Part shown: piece by piece, positions 54,386 through 64,000 of the stretch
Position numbering within the stretch: position 1 is the first letter of the stretch
Layout of the letters: each line of letters starts with the position of its first letter
NCBI GenBank assembly: GCA_947579605.1
Contig: OX388327.1
Span: forward strand, 2,467,122-2,531,121
Origin: Athripsodes cinereus
Taxonomy: Eukaryota > Arthropoda > Insecta > Trichoptera > Leptoceridae
Reading direction: 5' to 3'
DNA length: 64,000 bases
Program-made: the position numbers and the translations under genes
The notes under the pieces: generated by a model
Databases searched by the model: none
What the model saw: the letters and a program-made list of their open reading frames with translations, nothing else
What the model was told of the DNA's origin: nothing

Positions 54386-54455
54386 TAAACGTAATTTTTG
54401 TATTTCAATGGCCTCTCTGGCATATTCTGACATATTCTGTTTGTTCATTCATCTG

Positions 54456-54545
54456 GCTCTTTCGCTGACTCAATTGCGAGCTCGCCCACTGATTCACTCT
54501 TTCGCTGACTTCATTGCGAGCTCGCTCACTGACTCACTCACTCAT
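54456..54545 (+). repeat. short tandem repeat, two 40-bp units
   Basis: CTCTTTCGCTGACTCAATTG then CGAGCTCGCCCACTGATTCA repeats once with a few changes, followed by ACTGACTCACTCACTCA. An open frame across it (54408-54629) shows no protein features. Confidence 0.75.
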
Positions 54546-55034
54546 GACACACATAACTCATTTAAACTATCCACACAGACTGACATTCTGACTCACTTGT
54601 TTGTTTTTTATTATTGTCTAACACGATAAATTTATTGTTTCTCTGCCACAATACAGCCTTATGGCTAGTGTGGTCATATTCTTATGCATATTTTGATGTC
54701 TTTTGTTTGTTAATTTATATAATTGTGAACAATATTACATATTTCAATGAAGAATTATTTCAATAATGAATTTTTACTCCTGTGTGACAGTTAATTTTGG
54801 CGATCACTTTTCATTTCACATACATCTTCTAATCAAGGTGTTTCCTGCTACGTCAACCGGTTCCATCGCCCACTGACGTGGTAGGGTCGGAGATGCCAAT
54901 ACTGGCTTAGTGGTACTGATGGACTGGAGAATAAAAGAAACTCGAAAGAATAAAAAAATTGTCACCTAAACGGATAAATAGGAGTCCTTGCACTCCTGAA
55001 ATATCCAAGAAATAAGGTTATTTCAACATTACAT

Positions 55035-55242
55035 CTTCTACTATTATTTCTATACCATCACGGCATATCCCATAAATGGGATATTATGTAGAGTAAGTGC
55101 ATATAAAAAAACATGCAAATTGTCCTCTTTCTGCCAAAAACATTAAATGACATTCTGAATTGGTGGCATAACTTATCTCTGAACTAAATATGTCAAATGT
55201 CATACATATAATATATCCGAAAACTAACAATAATGAATGGGA
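55035..55242 (-). repeat. family B short repeat
   Basis: CTACTATTATTTCTATACCA head, GGCATATCCCATAAATGGGA, AAATTGTCCTCTTTCTGCCA; partly degenerate 5' end with CGAAAACTAACAATAATGAA. Confidence 0.75.
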
Positions 55243-55565
55243 GTAAAATCATACACAAACATACCATCACGCCGCTTCCCTCGCGGGGTAGGCAGAAAGA
55301 ATCGAGCAGACATCTTTCGCTTCCGTCACTGTCATACAATTCCTCATGCATGAATGTGCTCAACACATGACCGTCCTGTAGGATTTTGATTTAAATGATC
55401 TTCTGATCCTCGGACGTCCACGTCTCCGAGCACCATTCCTCTCAGCCAAATATATCATCTTGGTCATTCTGTCCTCATTCATTCTTTCCACGTGCCCAAA
55501 CCATCTTAACTTATTCACATTCATCCTTGTAATTACACCAACTTTCATTCCACATTTCTTTCGTA

Positions 55566-56845
55566 ATAGGTTGGGGAAAAAGTTACTTCGCATTTTATAT
55601 GAAAATACGAGGTATTTTTTTTCAAAGTTAATTTACATTTAATAACATTATATATATGCCATTTTGTTCGCAGACTTTCTGCCATCTTGTGGGTAGACAC
55701 ATGATCCCGTTGCTGTAGAAATTTTGAGACTTCTGATCAAAAAAACACAACAAGTAGTTTTGGCAATCCTCTCTTGATGTTAACCTGGCACTGCCTAAAG
55801 AATTCCAAAGGAACTGAAACAGGTGAAAATCTGAAGGTGCAAGGTCAGGACTATATGGCGGATGCATTAACACTGCCAAACTATCTTAATTTTTGCTGAG
55901 TGGCTAAAGATGTCTGTGATCTAGCGTTATCGTGATGAAAGACCACACTTTTTTTATTAGTCAATTCCGGCCGCTTTCGCTCAACTTCTTGCTTAAATCT
56001 TATCAGTTGTTGGCAGTAGAGATCCGAGTTGATGGTTCTGCCCGGCGGTAAAGGCACATAATGTACAATGCCCTTCCAATCCCAACATAGACACAGCATC
56101 ACCTAATTGCGAGTTAACCCAGGTTTTGCCACAGTCTGTGAAGCCTGACCGACCTTTGGCCATGACCTTTTTTACACGATCTTCTCATACGTGATCCACT
56201 TTTCATCACAAGTTATCAATTTCTTCAAAAACGGTTCGGTTTCATTACGTCTCAATAAAGAATCGCAAATGAGTACACGGTTCATTAGATTTCTTTCAGT
56301 GAGCTCGTGTGGCACCCAAATATCAAGCTTTTTTGCGTACCCAACTTTTTTCAAATGGGTCAAAACTGTTTTGTTGTCAATTCCCAGTTCTTCAGGTATG
56401 TCGTAACTGCTGAAATGCCAATCTTGCTCCACTTTTTCAAAAATAGCGTCCATTTTAGACGTTATAGGGCGACCAGAGCGAGGTGCATCTTTGTCATCAA
56501 AATTCCCGGTTTAAAAACGCTTACACCAACTTTGTGCTAATCTTATTGTCACTGCATTAGGTCGATAAACGTCACGAAAAAAAATCGCGGCTTGCGTTGC
56601 ATTTTTTCCTTTTTTGTAAAAAAAAATTCAAATGTATCTAATTTCTTCATTCTATTCGCTCATTTTGACAGAAAGAAAAACAAATGAAAAATAGCGTGAA
56701 ACAAAATTTTCCTAATTTTATTCCTTTTTTGAAATGTCACCTTTTTAATGTCATGAAAATCAGCCAGATACAAATAGTACAGCCAAAGATATTTTATTTC
56801 AAGTTTATACATACTAAATGCGAAAAGACTTTTTCCCCGACCTAA
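55566..56845 (-). mobile_element. mariner transposon, 1280 bp
   Basis: Inverted ends TAGGTTGGGGAAAAAGT (left) and TAGGTCGGGGAAAAAGT (right, opposite strand), extending with mismatches to GCATTT, flanked by TA duplications at 55564-55565 and 56846-56847. The length is that of a full mariner. Confidence 0.9.
55628..56650 (-). pseudogene. mariner transposase, broken
   Basis: Pieces in order: RSGRPITSKMDAIFEKVEQD, LGIDNKTVLTHLKKVGYAKK, WVPHELTERN (family hallmark), LITCDEKWI (first Asp), VMLCLCWDWKG, VFHHDNARSQT (second Asp) and PPYSPDLAPSDFHLF (third Asp, DD34D type). A stop after CKRF in the N-terminal part, a frameshift near 56150 and a stop before VMLCLCW inactivate it. All three catalytic Asp codons survive. 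Confidence 0.9.
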
Positions 56846-57109
56846 TATATCACTGTTACGCACACGATCTCTCAGATTTTTACGACACATCCTTCTCAAT
56901 GATCTCAGTTCTACTGCATTTATGCCACTTTCATCCTTTCTTTAACCATGTCCACGTCTCACTTGCATACATAAGTGTGAGTAAAATCGTGAGTATAATC
57001 ACTATAAATCAAAATGAATGAAATTGCATACATGCTTAAGGATTATGTTACATAGTAATAAACAAAGGTGATAACAATGAAATGCCATACTTCGCTTATG
57101 TACATGATT

Positions 57110-57420
57110 TTTTTTATATATTATCAGTACATTATATATTATATTATTAGAAAAAATATTATTTATTTCTAAATGCTAGGAGAGAAAATCAATTCCAATT
57201 GACAATCACTTGAATTAACTCACCAAATTTACAATTTGTGGCATAATCTTAATTTGCTCAATCTTTTGGGTTATCAAATGAAGTCTTTCGTCCATCAGTC
57301 TAGTAATTTTCATGTATTCTTTATCTACATGTCCAAACCATCGTAATTTATTTACACGCATTCTATTCACAAGGTAGGCAGATTTTACTTTGAAATTGCT
57401 CTTAAACTCTTTCATTCATG
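57110..57420 (-). mobile_element. LINE C-terminal region, decayed copy
   Basis: Minus strand reads VKSAYLVNRMRVNKLRWFGH then VDKEYMKITRLMDER. Same family as 55400; the basic RRRGRPR end is lost. Confidence 0.65.
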
Positions 57421-57709
57421 ACTTTAAGTGATGTTTTGATTATTAATTTTGTGTTTTTACTCTTAATTTCTTTTTTATTATTGTTTTTAATTATGTATGA
57501 CAACCAATTGGGCTTTGATTTGATTTAACAGAATAATATATGAACACTTATAAACTGGACATTGCATTGTATACTTGTTGTTGATTATTGTATTATTGTA
57601 GTAAACATATATGTATTGTCTGTAGTGTTCCGTTGACCAAAATAAATAAATAAATAAATTATTCTTGCTCATCCTTCTAAAGGAATGATTATATTAAAAA
57701 TTAAAAAGA

Positions 57710-58015
57710 AATATTAGAAAATGTGAAACCTCAACATTTAAAGCATTAGTTCTCCCATGATGTCCTATGAAAACTGTAAAATCATGGGAGATTACTAATA
57801 GAGCTACAACCTTTAACTTTAGCCTTTAATGGAAGCAAGTGCACGAGATTCCCCACTTGGCAACTCCACCATTTCCCACTAGTGGGGAATTCCTCAGAGG
57901 TTAAGAACCACTGTTCTATAGGGTTAAATTGTTCACAGACAACGCTACAGGCACGATGATTGTGGTCGGTGCTCTTGGATTACATGAGCAAGATCAAGAT
58001 AATATATTGTTATTG
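57710..58015 (-). mobile_element. DITIPHDEN-type LINE fragment with hAT scrap
   Basis: CTCCCATGATGTCCTATGAA and ACAGACAACGCTACAGGCAC match 34655 and 34846. Between them, GAGGTTAAGAACCACTGTTC at 57897 matches the right end of the hAT at 18581, so a remnant of that family lies inside. Confidence 0.6.
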
Positions 58016-58379
58016 TGTAGGAACGCATCAAATTTTAAAATAAAAAACCAAATCCATTATCTGAAGCACTTGTGAAAAATTATATCATAAGTTGTATAAT
58101 TATGTTGGTAGATTCAATTTGAATGACAACAAGCGATTTATTTTACGATTGACGATCACATACTGATAATATATTTTGCCACTGGGAGCGAAGACAATAT
58201 TATTATTTATGTTGTCTGTCGATATTGTCGAAGGTCTCATTTGTCATGTTCCAATAGTAATAATAATAAGTCTCAGAGAGTTGATTTGATAAATGTTATT
58301 GTATGTAACAATTGATTTACGCGATATCCAAATCTGGTATCATACAGAAATGGCTTTACAACATAATCAATAACATTTA

Positions 58380-58475
58380 ATATCACTATTATTATTATTA
58401 TTATTTGGATGATTTGTAAAGCGCCGTTTTGTGAAAAAAATCCACCTCAAGGGCGCTCTTTGCTAACTAAGGTTG
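58380..58475 (-). repeat. CR1-type LINE 3' tail, antisense
   Basis: ATTATTATTATTATTTGGAT, GTAAAGCGCCGTTTTGTG and CACCTCAAGGGCGCTCTTTG; complement of the layout at 53540. Confidence 0.5.
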
Positions 58476-58544
58476 TGCTTGAATTATTCCTATCTAGTGT
58501 AATAGAATTTTCCGTGGTGTTATCAGAATTTTAAATATATTTTT

Positions 58545-59022
58545 GTATCTTTATTTTAAACGCGGTGGAAGAATTGCCATCCACTTTTCAGCATTATACA
58601 ACCAGATAAGTCTCCATATGATTAGTCATAGTCACACAAAAACTTAACAGTCTAATGCCGGGAAAAATTCACCTATCCAGATATACAGGATATCAAAGGA
58701 TTAGGCTCAAAATGCGGGTTCAAAATACCAGCATTGTGCCTGAAGTATCTGTGTTCAAAAACTTTCTAACAATATTACAATTATTTGTTATTAAAGTTTC
58801 TTTAATTTTGATGAACAAATATACCGGTAAATCAAATTTTTGAAAGTTATTTATTAAAGATTTCGGTGTTACCCCTGTAGCTGACATGACTAAAGGTATT
58901 AGACAAACGGACCTAGAATGCCAAATATTTTTATTTTCTCCAGCTAGTTCTGTATATTTACGTATTTTTTCTGCGACGGTTGTGTGTATATTATGTGTGT
59001 TTGGGAAAAAAATACAAAACAA
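58545..59022 (-). mobile_element. non-LTR retrotransposon C-terminal fragment, copy 3
   Basis: The minus-strand frame from 59022 reads NTHNIHTTVAEKIRKYTELA, CLIPLVMSATGVTPKSLINN and IVRKFLNTDTSGTMLVF with a stop. This is the longest uninterrupted reading of the family (100 codons). Confidence 0.8.
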
Positions 59023-59029
59023 AATTATG

Positions 59030-59280
59030 TTTGGTCAAAAGCAATGTGTAAACATGGCTCTCTTATCGAGATAATCAAACCTGTTAATCAAACAAAAAAT
59101 TTGCAAAAATTCTTCGTGTTTCTTTTCCGCGTGAATGAGTAAAGAAAAAAGAAAGAAAAGTGTTCCAAATTTTGACAAGAATCAGCAACCAATGGTTAAT
59201 TGGGTAAAAGTAACTTTGACTTGGAATCCCAAGTTTGATTTAATCTACCTATATTATTTAATATATATATATAAATATAA
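59030..59280. other. unrecognised interval
   Basis: Short frames only; no repeat match. Confidence 0.3.
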
Positions 59281-59282
59281 TG

Positions 59283-59436
59283 AGTTACAATCCACTGGAT
59301 TGGTCTGCAACGAGTTTGGTTTTTCTTCTCCATTCGTCTCTATTCTCAGCCAGTCTTTTTAGCCCTACGTATGAGCCACAGTTCATGTCTCTCTTCAGTT
59401 GGTCCATATATGCTTCTCTTGGTCGGCCTCTGCCGA
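59283..59436 (-). mobile_element. LINE C-terminus, DQLKRDM family
   Basis: Minus strand encodes RGRPREAYMDQLKRDMNCGS, YVGLKRLAENRDEWRRKTKL and VADQSSGL with a stop. Matches 19760-19940. Confidence 0.75.
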
Positions 59437-59817
59437 TTATTTAATAAATTAACTAATTTCATCACCCTGCATTCCTTGCGGGACAGGAAGAGAGTAGAAA
59501 ACAGGTATCATAATATTATTAGTAATTCATTGTTTTACATTAATAATATATTATGTTGCCGTCAAATTGGTGAATTAGACAGTCATCTGAATGACTAGGC
59601 AGTTATTTGAACTCCGACATTCAATTGAATGCCTTGCCGGATTGTTCGAGGCAATGTCTATCGATTCCAGTGCCTCAAAATGATCTTTTTAGTGCTCCTA
59701 GATTAGAAATTCAACTCGAAATATTGGTAATACGGTCAAAATAAATTCGTTTCCTCCATCTTTAAATTTAAATCTTTCTCGTTGAGGTTACATTTAAAAA
59801 AGTATAACATGACAGCA

Positions 59818-60265
59818 TTAAAGTGTCGTCTAGGTGCCAAAACTCTTTAAGGACACTGTACAATTCATCAATTCTAGGATATTATATCCACGTCATATTA
59901 TAATAATATAGAGTTCGTCGGTAGCCTGGAGGTAGAGTCTCGGCCTCATGAACAAGGGGTCCGGGGTTCGATCCCAGGTGCCGGCAAACTCCCCTTTCAC
60001 GACACAAGCTTTTAGTAGCTTACTGTGAAAGGTGTATAAGGTTGTATTTGGGTTTATAACAAAACCCAGATATATCTTTCTAAAAAAAAAAAAAAAAATA
60101 AATAGACGAAAGCAGCAGTTGACTCACATTCACGAGGAAGATCACCAAAAAAAAGAAGAAGAAAAAGATTAAATGAGAGTCTCGGATACACAATGGTATC
60201 CACGTCAGAAACTACACATTGTATTACATCGAATATTTTGGATACAATATGTATCCACGTCAAGA
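59818..60265 (+). repeat. dispersed repeat D, interrupted by a SINE
   Basis: Left part 59818-59910 and right part 60166-60265 align with 29280-29370 and 29370-29475. The family A SINE and about 65 extra bases lie between, giving a filled site to compare with the empty one at 29365. Confidence 0.75.
59911..60099 (+). mobile_element. SINE family A, reference copy
   Basis: Starts GAGTTCGTCGGTAGCCTGGA (A-box region TAGCCTGGAGG); B-box GGTTCGATCCC at 59965-59975; body CTCCCCTTTCACGACACAAG and TTACTGTGAAAGGTGTATAA; tail TGGGTTTATAACAAAACCCA, a hairpin; then ATATATCTTT and A-run. The A/B boxes show descent from a tRNA, so it is transcribed by RNA polymerase III and mobilised by a LINE (family knowledge). 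Confidence 0.92.
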
Positions 60266-60373
60266 ATGTAAAACAGAATACAATAATATTCAGTAATATC
60301 TACTTAATAAAATAAAAGGTTTTCAGTTTTCTTTTTGAGTATCTTTTTTTTTTTTTTTATTTTTTTTTTTTTT

Positions 60374-60543
60374 AAAAAGATATATCTGGGTTTTTGTTAT
60401 AAACCCAAATACAACCTTATACAACTTTCACAGTAAGCTAAAAGCTTGTGTCGTGAAAGGGGAGTTTGCCGGCACATGGGATCGAACCACGGACCCCTTG
60501 TTCACAAGGCCGAGACTCCACCTCCAGGCTACCGACGAACTCA
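60374..60543 (-). mobile_element. SINE family A, full antisense copy
   Basis: Complete from tail hairpin to head, with a long T-run (reversed A-tail) before it. It lies about 270 bases from the sense copy at 59911, so the two could form an inverted pair in a transcript. Confidence 0.9.
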
Positions 60544-60549
60544 ATCTTA

Positions 60550-61715
60550 AGATCCGCAGCCTGATGGTTCATATTTTAGAAGTGCAACTTTTGACAGCAA
60601 CGGTCATTTTGTGTTGATAATTGCTCACTTAACTTGAAAGCCATTTGGATTTTTTATTAAAGAGGTCATTTTATGATTTTGACAGTTTTGCATGAAATAC
60701 AATTCCATACATAAAACTAAATTTCAACAATCGGGCTAACTTTTGATCAGGCGGAATGTTGAACGTTTGGTGCGTCATTCTGGTTCAACGAAACGGCTAA
60801 TCATTCAACTGAATGCCGATATTTTACTAACCGCCCAGGCGTTTAATTAAGTGACTAAGGGCCGATATTATAAACGAGGAACTCAATATTCGTAAGTATA
60901 TCGACACTTTACGAACGGATGGCGATCTGTTCGCACATTCTACTAGAGACTATGTTATAAAACAATTTTGACAATTCGTCAAAAAGAAATATTTTTGCCT
61001 ACTGTACCCATTGTTTTCAACCGGTGGTCACATAAGATCTTGCCTGTCCCTTTTATCTACCTGCTCCCCATTCATAAAAACTTCACCCAACAATCTCATA
61101 ATTTACACAAAACAAATGAGTAAATGACAGCGATGCTATGAGAGTATATCCTAACAAAACACATGCGTAGGTCCATCTATTTTTATTTCTTTCTCTCTTT
61201 AGGCAAATAGTGAGACAGCAATACTAGTCGTCAAATTACCAAAAACTAATCCCTGGTCGGTCGGCCAGTTAAAGCCGATGGTAACATTTTACTGAAATAA
61301 TATTAACGGATGTTTATAATAATGAAAACCGAGTAATTATATCAAATTAAGGACCAATTTTAAAATAACTTCAACTAACGGACTTTTATAATTTTGGCCC
61401 TAAATTAACTATCGGGCAGTGACTTTTAAATAATAATAATGATATAATTTTTTTAAAACACTGTTTTAAACATGATGCCCAAAACACGGAAATATTCGTG
61501 CGGTCACTGAAATAAAAATTAATGCATGCAGATATTAATCGGTGAATAGTGAGTAGGTACTTGCTTTATTATATTTTTGACGTTGGAAATGAAATATATA
61601 TTAATTTATTTAAATTATTAAATCATATATACGTAGCTGTTAATTACGGTTATGCAATGATCATTTAAATATACGTTTTTTCCTGTGAGATCCCCAATAA
61701 TAAATATCCTTAGCA
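60550..61715. other. interval without recognised genes
   Basis: No protein motif. CGGCTAATCATTCAACTGAA (60797) and neighbouring text loosely recurs around 59600 (AACTCCGACATTCAATTGAA), suggesting another old repeat. Confidence 0.35.
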
Positions 61716-61717
61716 TA

Positions 61718-61762
61718 CTGTACCATCCCATAAGTGGAGTAGTCAGCAAGCTAGCTGCATCT
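61718..61762 (-). repeat. family B short repeat, 3' scrap
   Basis: CTGTACCATCCCATAAGTGG to AAGCTAGCTGCAT; the LINE tail at 61758 abuts it. Confidence 0.65.
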
Positions 61763-61985
61763 CATCATCATCATCATCATCATCGCCCTCAACGCTCCTC
61801 TCGGGAGCACAGGGCAGAAACCAGCCTCCTCCATTCAGAGCGTCTCTGCGCCAATTGCGTCACCTCTATCCACGACATTCCCTGCGCTCTGATATCGTTG
61901 TCATAGGAACGGTGTATTGTGAAAGAGGGACGCCCTCTGTTGTTGTTGTTGTTGCTGTAGTTAATAAATATTATTAATTGCATTA
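61758..61985 (-). mobile_element. LINE C-terminus, RRLVSALCS family
   Basis: Minus strand: RGRPSFTIHRSYDNDIRAQG, MSWIEVTQLAQRRSEWRRLV, SALCSREER with a stop, then (GAT)n seen as CATCATCATCATCATCATC. Close to the copy at 48650. Confidence 0.8.
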
Positions 61986-61989
61986 CATT

Positions 61990-62238
61990 GATTGTTCCGT
62001 GGAGTACACAACTAAGAATTGGTCTCTCACTCTTTCATGCAAGTTTTCGAGTGTCCTGTAAAAAACAGGTGTTCGAAAAATAAAGATAATTTACATCTAA
62101 AATTCAGCGCTGAGGTTTGCTACCCATATATCTTAACTTTTTGGTGGCACTCAAGTGACAGTTTACATCTTTGTTACACATGGCTGATAAACTGGTCACT
62201 TGAGGGTTATGCCGTGATGGTATAATAATATAGTAATG
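61990..62238 (+). repeat. family B short repeat
   Basis: TGTTCCGTGGAGTACACAAC, CAAGTTTTCGAGTGTCCTGT, ATCTAAAATTCAGCGCTGAG, GGTTATGCCGTGATGGTATA. Nearly full length. Confidence 0.8.
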
Positions 62239-62239
62239 T

Positions 62240-62690
62240 ATCTATATATACGGCGCCCTTGATGTCATATATTTCTTCTTCTTTTTCTTTTCGGCAAGGC
62301 ACCCGACATCGAGTGAATTATGCCTATATACTCACTGCTGTGAGTACAATGTCTTAACGTAGTGGGTATTCATTAGTACATAGCTACATAGTAACTGCCG
62401 TTTCAGTCGCCACGTGCGGCAAGTACATCTCAAGGGCATTGGGATCAATGAACTCCCCGCCCGAGTAACCAATACATGCACACCGCTTGTGTGTCGACAT
62501 CGTTGCAATCACAGGGCCGTTTTCAGGAATATATTTGATGTTAAACACATCGTAGTCTTACAAAAAAAAAATCTTTGTCAAAATTTATTATTATTTTTAT
62601 AATAATAATTTGTTTCAAAAACATTTACTATAAAACAATTTATCATTAGGTATAATTTATTATTGAAATTTATTCTTATTAAAATTAATA
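62240..62690. other. 3' flank of the LINE at the right edge
   Basis: Beyond the stop of the LINE ORF (which reads leftward) the sequence is AT-rich to about 62550, then has GGCACCCGACATCGAGTGAA-type text. It probably includes the LINE 3' UTR; its end is not defined. Confidence 0.35.
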
Positions 62691-62692
62691 AT

Positions 62693-64000
62693 TTAGATGT
62701 TCTTATTAAATTTTTTAAGGTGATTTATTAAGGCTAGGTTCACTTTATTACAATTTTGGGCCAAAAGAGAATGGACAGAAATGGGAAAATTAAAACCCAA
62801 CTTCCTAATCGTCTGAGAAAATTCTTGATTAGGTAGGAGTGGGCAACCAAAGAAAACGTGGTCCAGAGTTTCCGTGTCCTCCCCGCATTCGCACATAGGG
62901 GAATCCAGAATATTGATTCTGGCCAAATGAGAGGCAATAACACAATGTCCTATCCTCATTCTACAGAGAAGCGAAATGTTTAATTTTGGCCATTTTGTTT
63001 CTTGAAACCAAGGTTGCGAGGGGATTGAAGGCTGAATTCCTTTATAATGAGACCCAGATACAGACCCGATAAATGAATAATTCCACTTCTCATAAATTTT
63101 ATCTCTTACAACACCCAGACAATCTCCTATAGGAAGTACAAATGCATTTGGCAATATACCACAAGAACATGCTTCCTTAGCCAGAATATCTACTTTCTCG
63201 TTTCCGGCAATACCCACATGAGCAGGGATCCAAGCAATCACCAACTCAATATTTTTACTTGATGCCTCGAACATCAATCTTAAAATATCGTGGATTATAC
63301 AATTATTTGATGACAAACTACCCTTTCGCCCTAGAAGAGATACGAGGCTAAGGGAATCAGTAAAGACAATTGCCCGTGAAAGTAATCTTTCGACAATTAC
63401 CCCTAACGCCTCTCTGAGAGCTAAACATTCTGCTGTAAAAACAGATGCAGAAGATGGGAGTTGAAATTGAAGTTCGACTTGAAGAGAAGGAGAGTAAACA
63501 GCCGATCCACATTCATTTGTATGAGATTTAGACCCATCCGTAAAGAAGATCGTATGGGCAGGCCATTCACTATTCACTCTATGAAGGAAAAGGATATTCA
63601 CAACCTGCGGGCTCAATGTAAAAACTGATTTATCCAAACCTATCGAATCAACAATATTGCATGCCTGCAATGAATAATTGAATGGAATAGAATGATGAAT
63701 TGAAGGTGTAAGGTGAATTGAAGAAGAGAAACTTTGGGCTACATACTCCCAAGAGGAGCACAAAAGAGGGTACTTTCTATTACGCCAATAAGGAGAATTT
63801 AAGCAAAGCTCCAACAATGTTTGTAATTTGAGGAGCAACATATGAGGACCCATGCTCAATCTCCTCAAAACGAATTTGTGAGATAGAAAAACTCGCCTTA
63901 GGCAAAGGGGCATCTCTACACACTCTGCCTGCAAGGCTATTATTGGAGACGATCTCATGGCTCCCAGTATCAGTCTCAGGCATTTATTCTGAACTCTTTC
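62693..64000 (-). CDS. LINE polyprotein C-terminal part with RNase H domain, runs off window
   Basis: Uninterrupted minus-strand frame of 435 codons. The 14 codons upstream of the ATG at 63958 are also open (ERVQNKCLRLILGA), so the true start lies outside the window. RNase H motifs appear in order: FFTDGSKS (first Asp), FTAECLALREAL (Glu), IVFTDSLSLVSLLG (Asp) and WIPAHVGIAGNEKVDILAKE (His and last Asp). A CECGEDTETLDHVFFGCPLL segment follows, the Cys/His end common in I- and R1-type polyproteins. The upstream reverse transcriptase must lie to the right of 64000. RNase H after the reverse transcriptase points to the I group of non-LTR elements. No stops or shifts are visible, so this is the best preserved coding element here. 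Confidence 0.88.
   Translation of the reverse strand, partial: ERVQNKCLRLILGAMRSSPIIALQAECVEMPLCLRRVFLSHKFVLRRLSMGPHMLLLKLQTLLELCLNSPYWRNRKYPLLCSSWEYVAQSFSSSIHLTPSIHHSIPFNYSLQACNIVDSIGLDKSVFTLSPQVVNILFLHRVNSEWPAHTIFFTDGSKSHTNECGSAVYSPSLQVELQFQLPSSASVFTAECLALREALGVIVERLLSRAIVFTDSLSLVSLLGRKGSLSSNNCIIHDILRLMFEASSKNIELVIAWIPAHVGIAGNEKVDILAKEACSCGILPNAFVLPIGDCLGVVRDKIYEKWNYSFIGSVSGSHYKGIQPSIPSQPWFQETKWPKLNISLLCRMRIGHCVIASHLARINILDSPMCECGEDTETLDHVFFGCPLLPNQEFSQTIRKLGFNFPISVHSLLAQNCNKVNLALINHLKKFNKNI

Larger units (their letters stand above)
55255..56990 (-). mobile_element. LINE C-terminus split by mariner
   Basis: Minus-strand pieces on the left (55360-55564): NVNKLRWFGHVERMNEDRMT and YLAERNGARRRGRPR. 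On the right (56846-56990) the antisense text CAGATTTTTACGACACATCC and CTTTAACCATGTCCACGTCT continues upstream of it, as in 12440-12570. Removing 55566-56845 plus one TA rejoins them. Confidence 0.78.

Noticed and set aside
54408..54629. 73-residue Ser/Thr-rich open frame
   Set aside because: It is produced by a two-unit tandem repeat and CACTCA runs, with no conserved features.

Overview
The window is eukaryotic, AT-rich and almost certainly from an insect. It has three intron-split cuticle-protein genes separated by long stretches built largely of transposable elements. The order of insect cannot be settled by eye. Nothing bacterial, viral or organellar was recognised.

Host genes. Three paralogous secreted structural cuticle proteins are visible: gene A (559-1762, +), gene B (14651-16144, +) and gene C (25157-26778, -). 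Each has a tiny first coding exon (12, 12 and 6 nt) that ends inside the signal peptide, a phase-0 intron and one large second exon. Each has a TATA box upstream. Each mature protein carries two copies of a motif centred on [17 protein letters not shown], separated by low-complexity sequence that differs from gene to gene (EPKWAP repeats in A, Q/N/G/Y-rich in B, Gly-rich in C). They form a local cuticle gene cluster spread over about 26 kb by transposon insertions, some of them inside the introns.

Mobile elements. No host gene was found right of 26.8 kb. The main items are: a Penelope-like element with a GIY-YIG endonuclease ORF between inverted repeats (51946-53109), plus at least five other loci with the same type of terminus; two hAT elements nested one in the other inside a LINE (21732-24294 and 22675-23960), and a separate hAT (18581-19256), all with perfect 8-bp target duplications; a decayed mariner (55566-56845) inserted in a LINE; a 4-kb element with long inverted ends and a 9-bp target duplication (47313-51314) inserted in a short dispersed repeat; several MITEs; and the RNase H end of an intact-looking LINE ORF running off the right edge (62693-64000).

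Short repeats. A tRNA-derived SINE (family A, nine loci), a second short repeat ending in TAG/TAC triplets (family B, about twenty loci), a rarer tRNA-headed SINE (family C) and a dispersed repeat D recur throughout. LINE 3' ends with a conserved stem-loop are also common. The most unusual signal is a hairpin motif resembling a hammerhead-ribozyme core at the Penelope-like termini. Its stem sequence changes between loci with pairing preserved.
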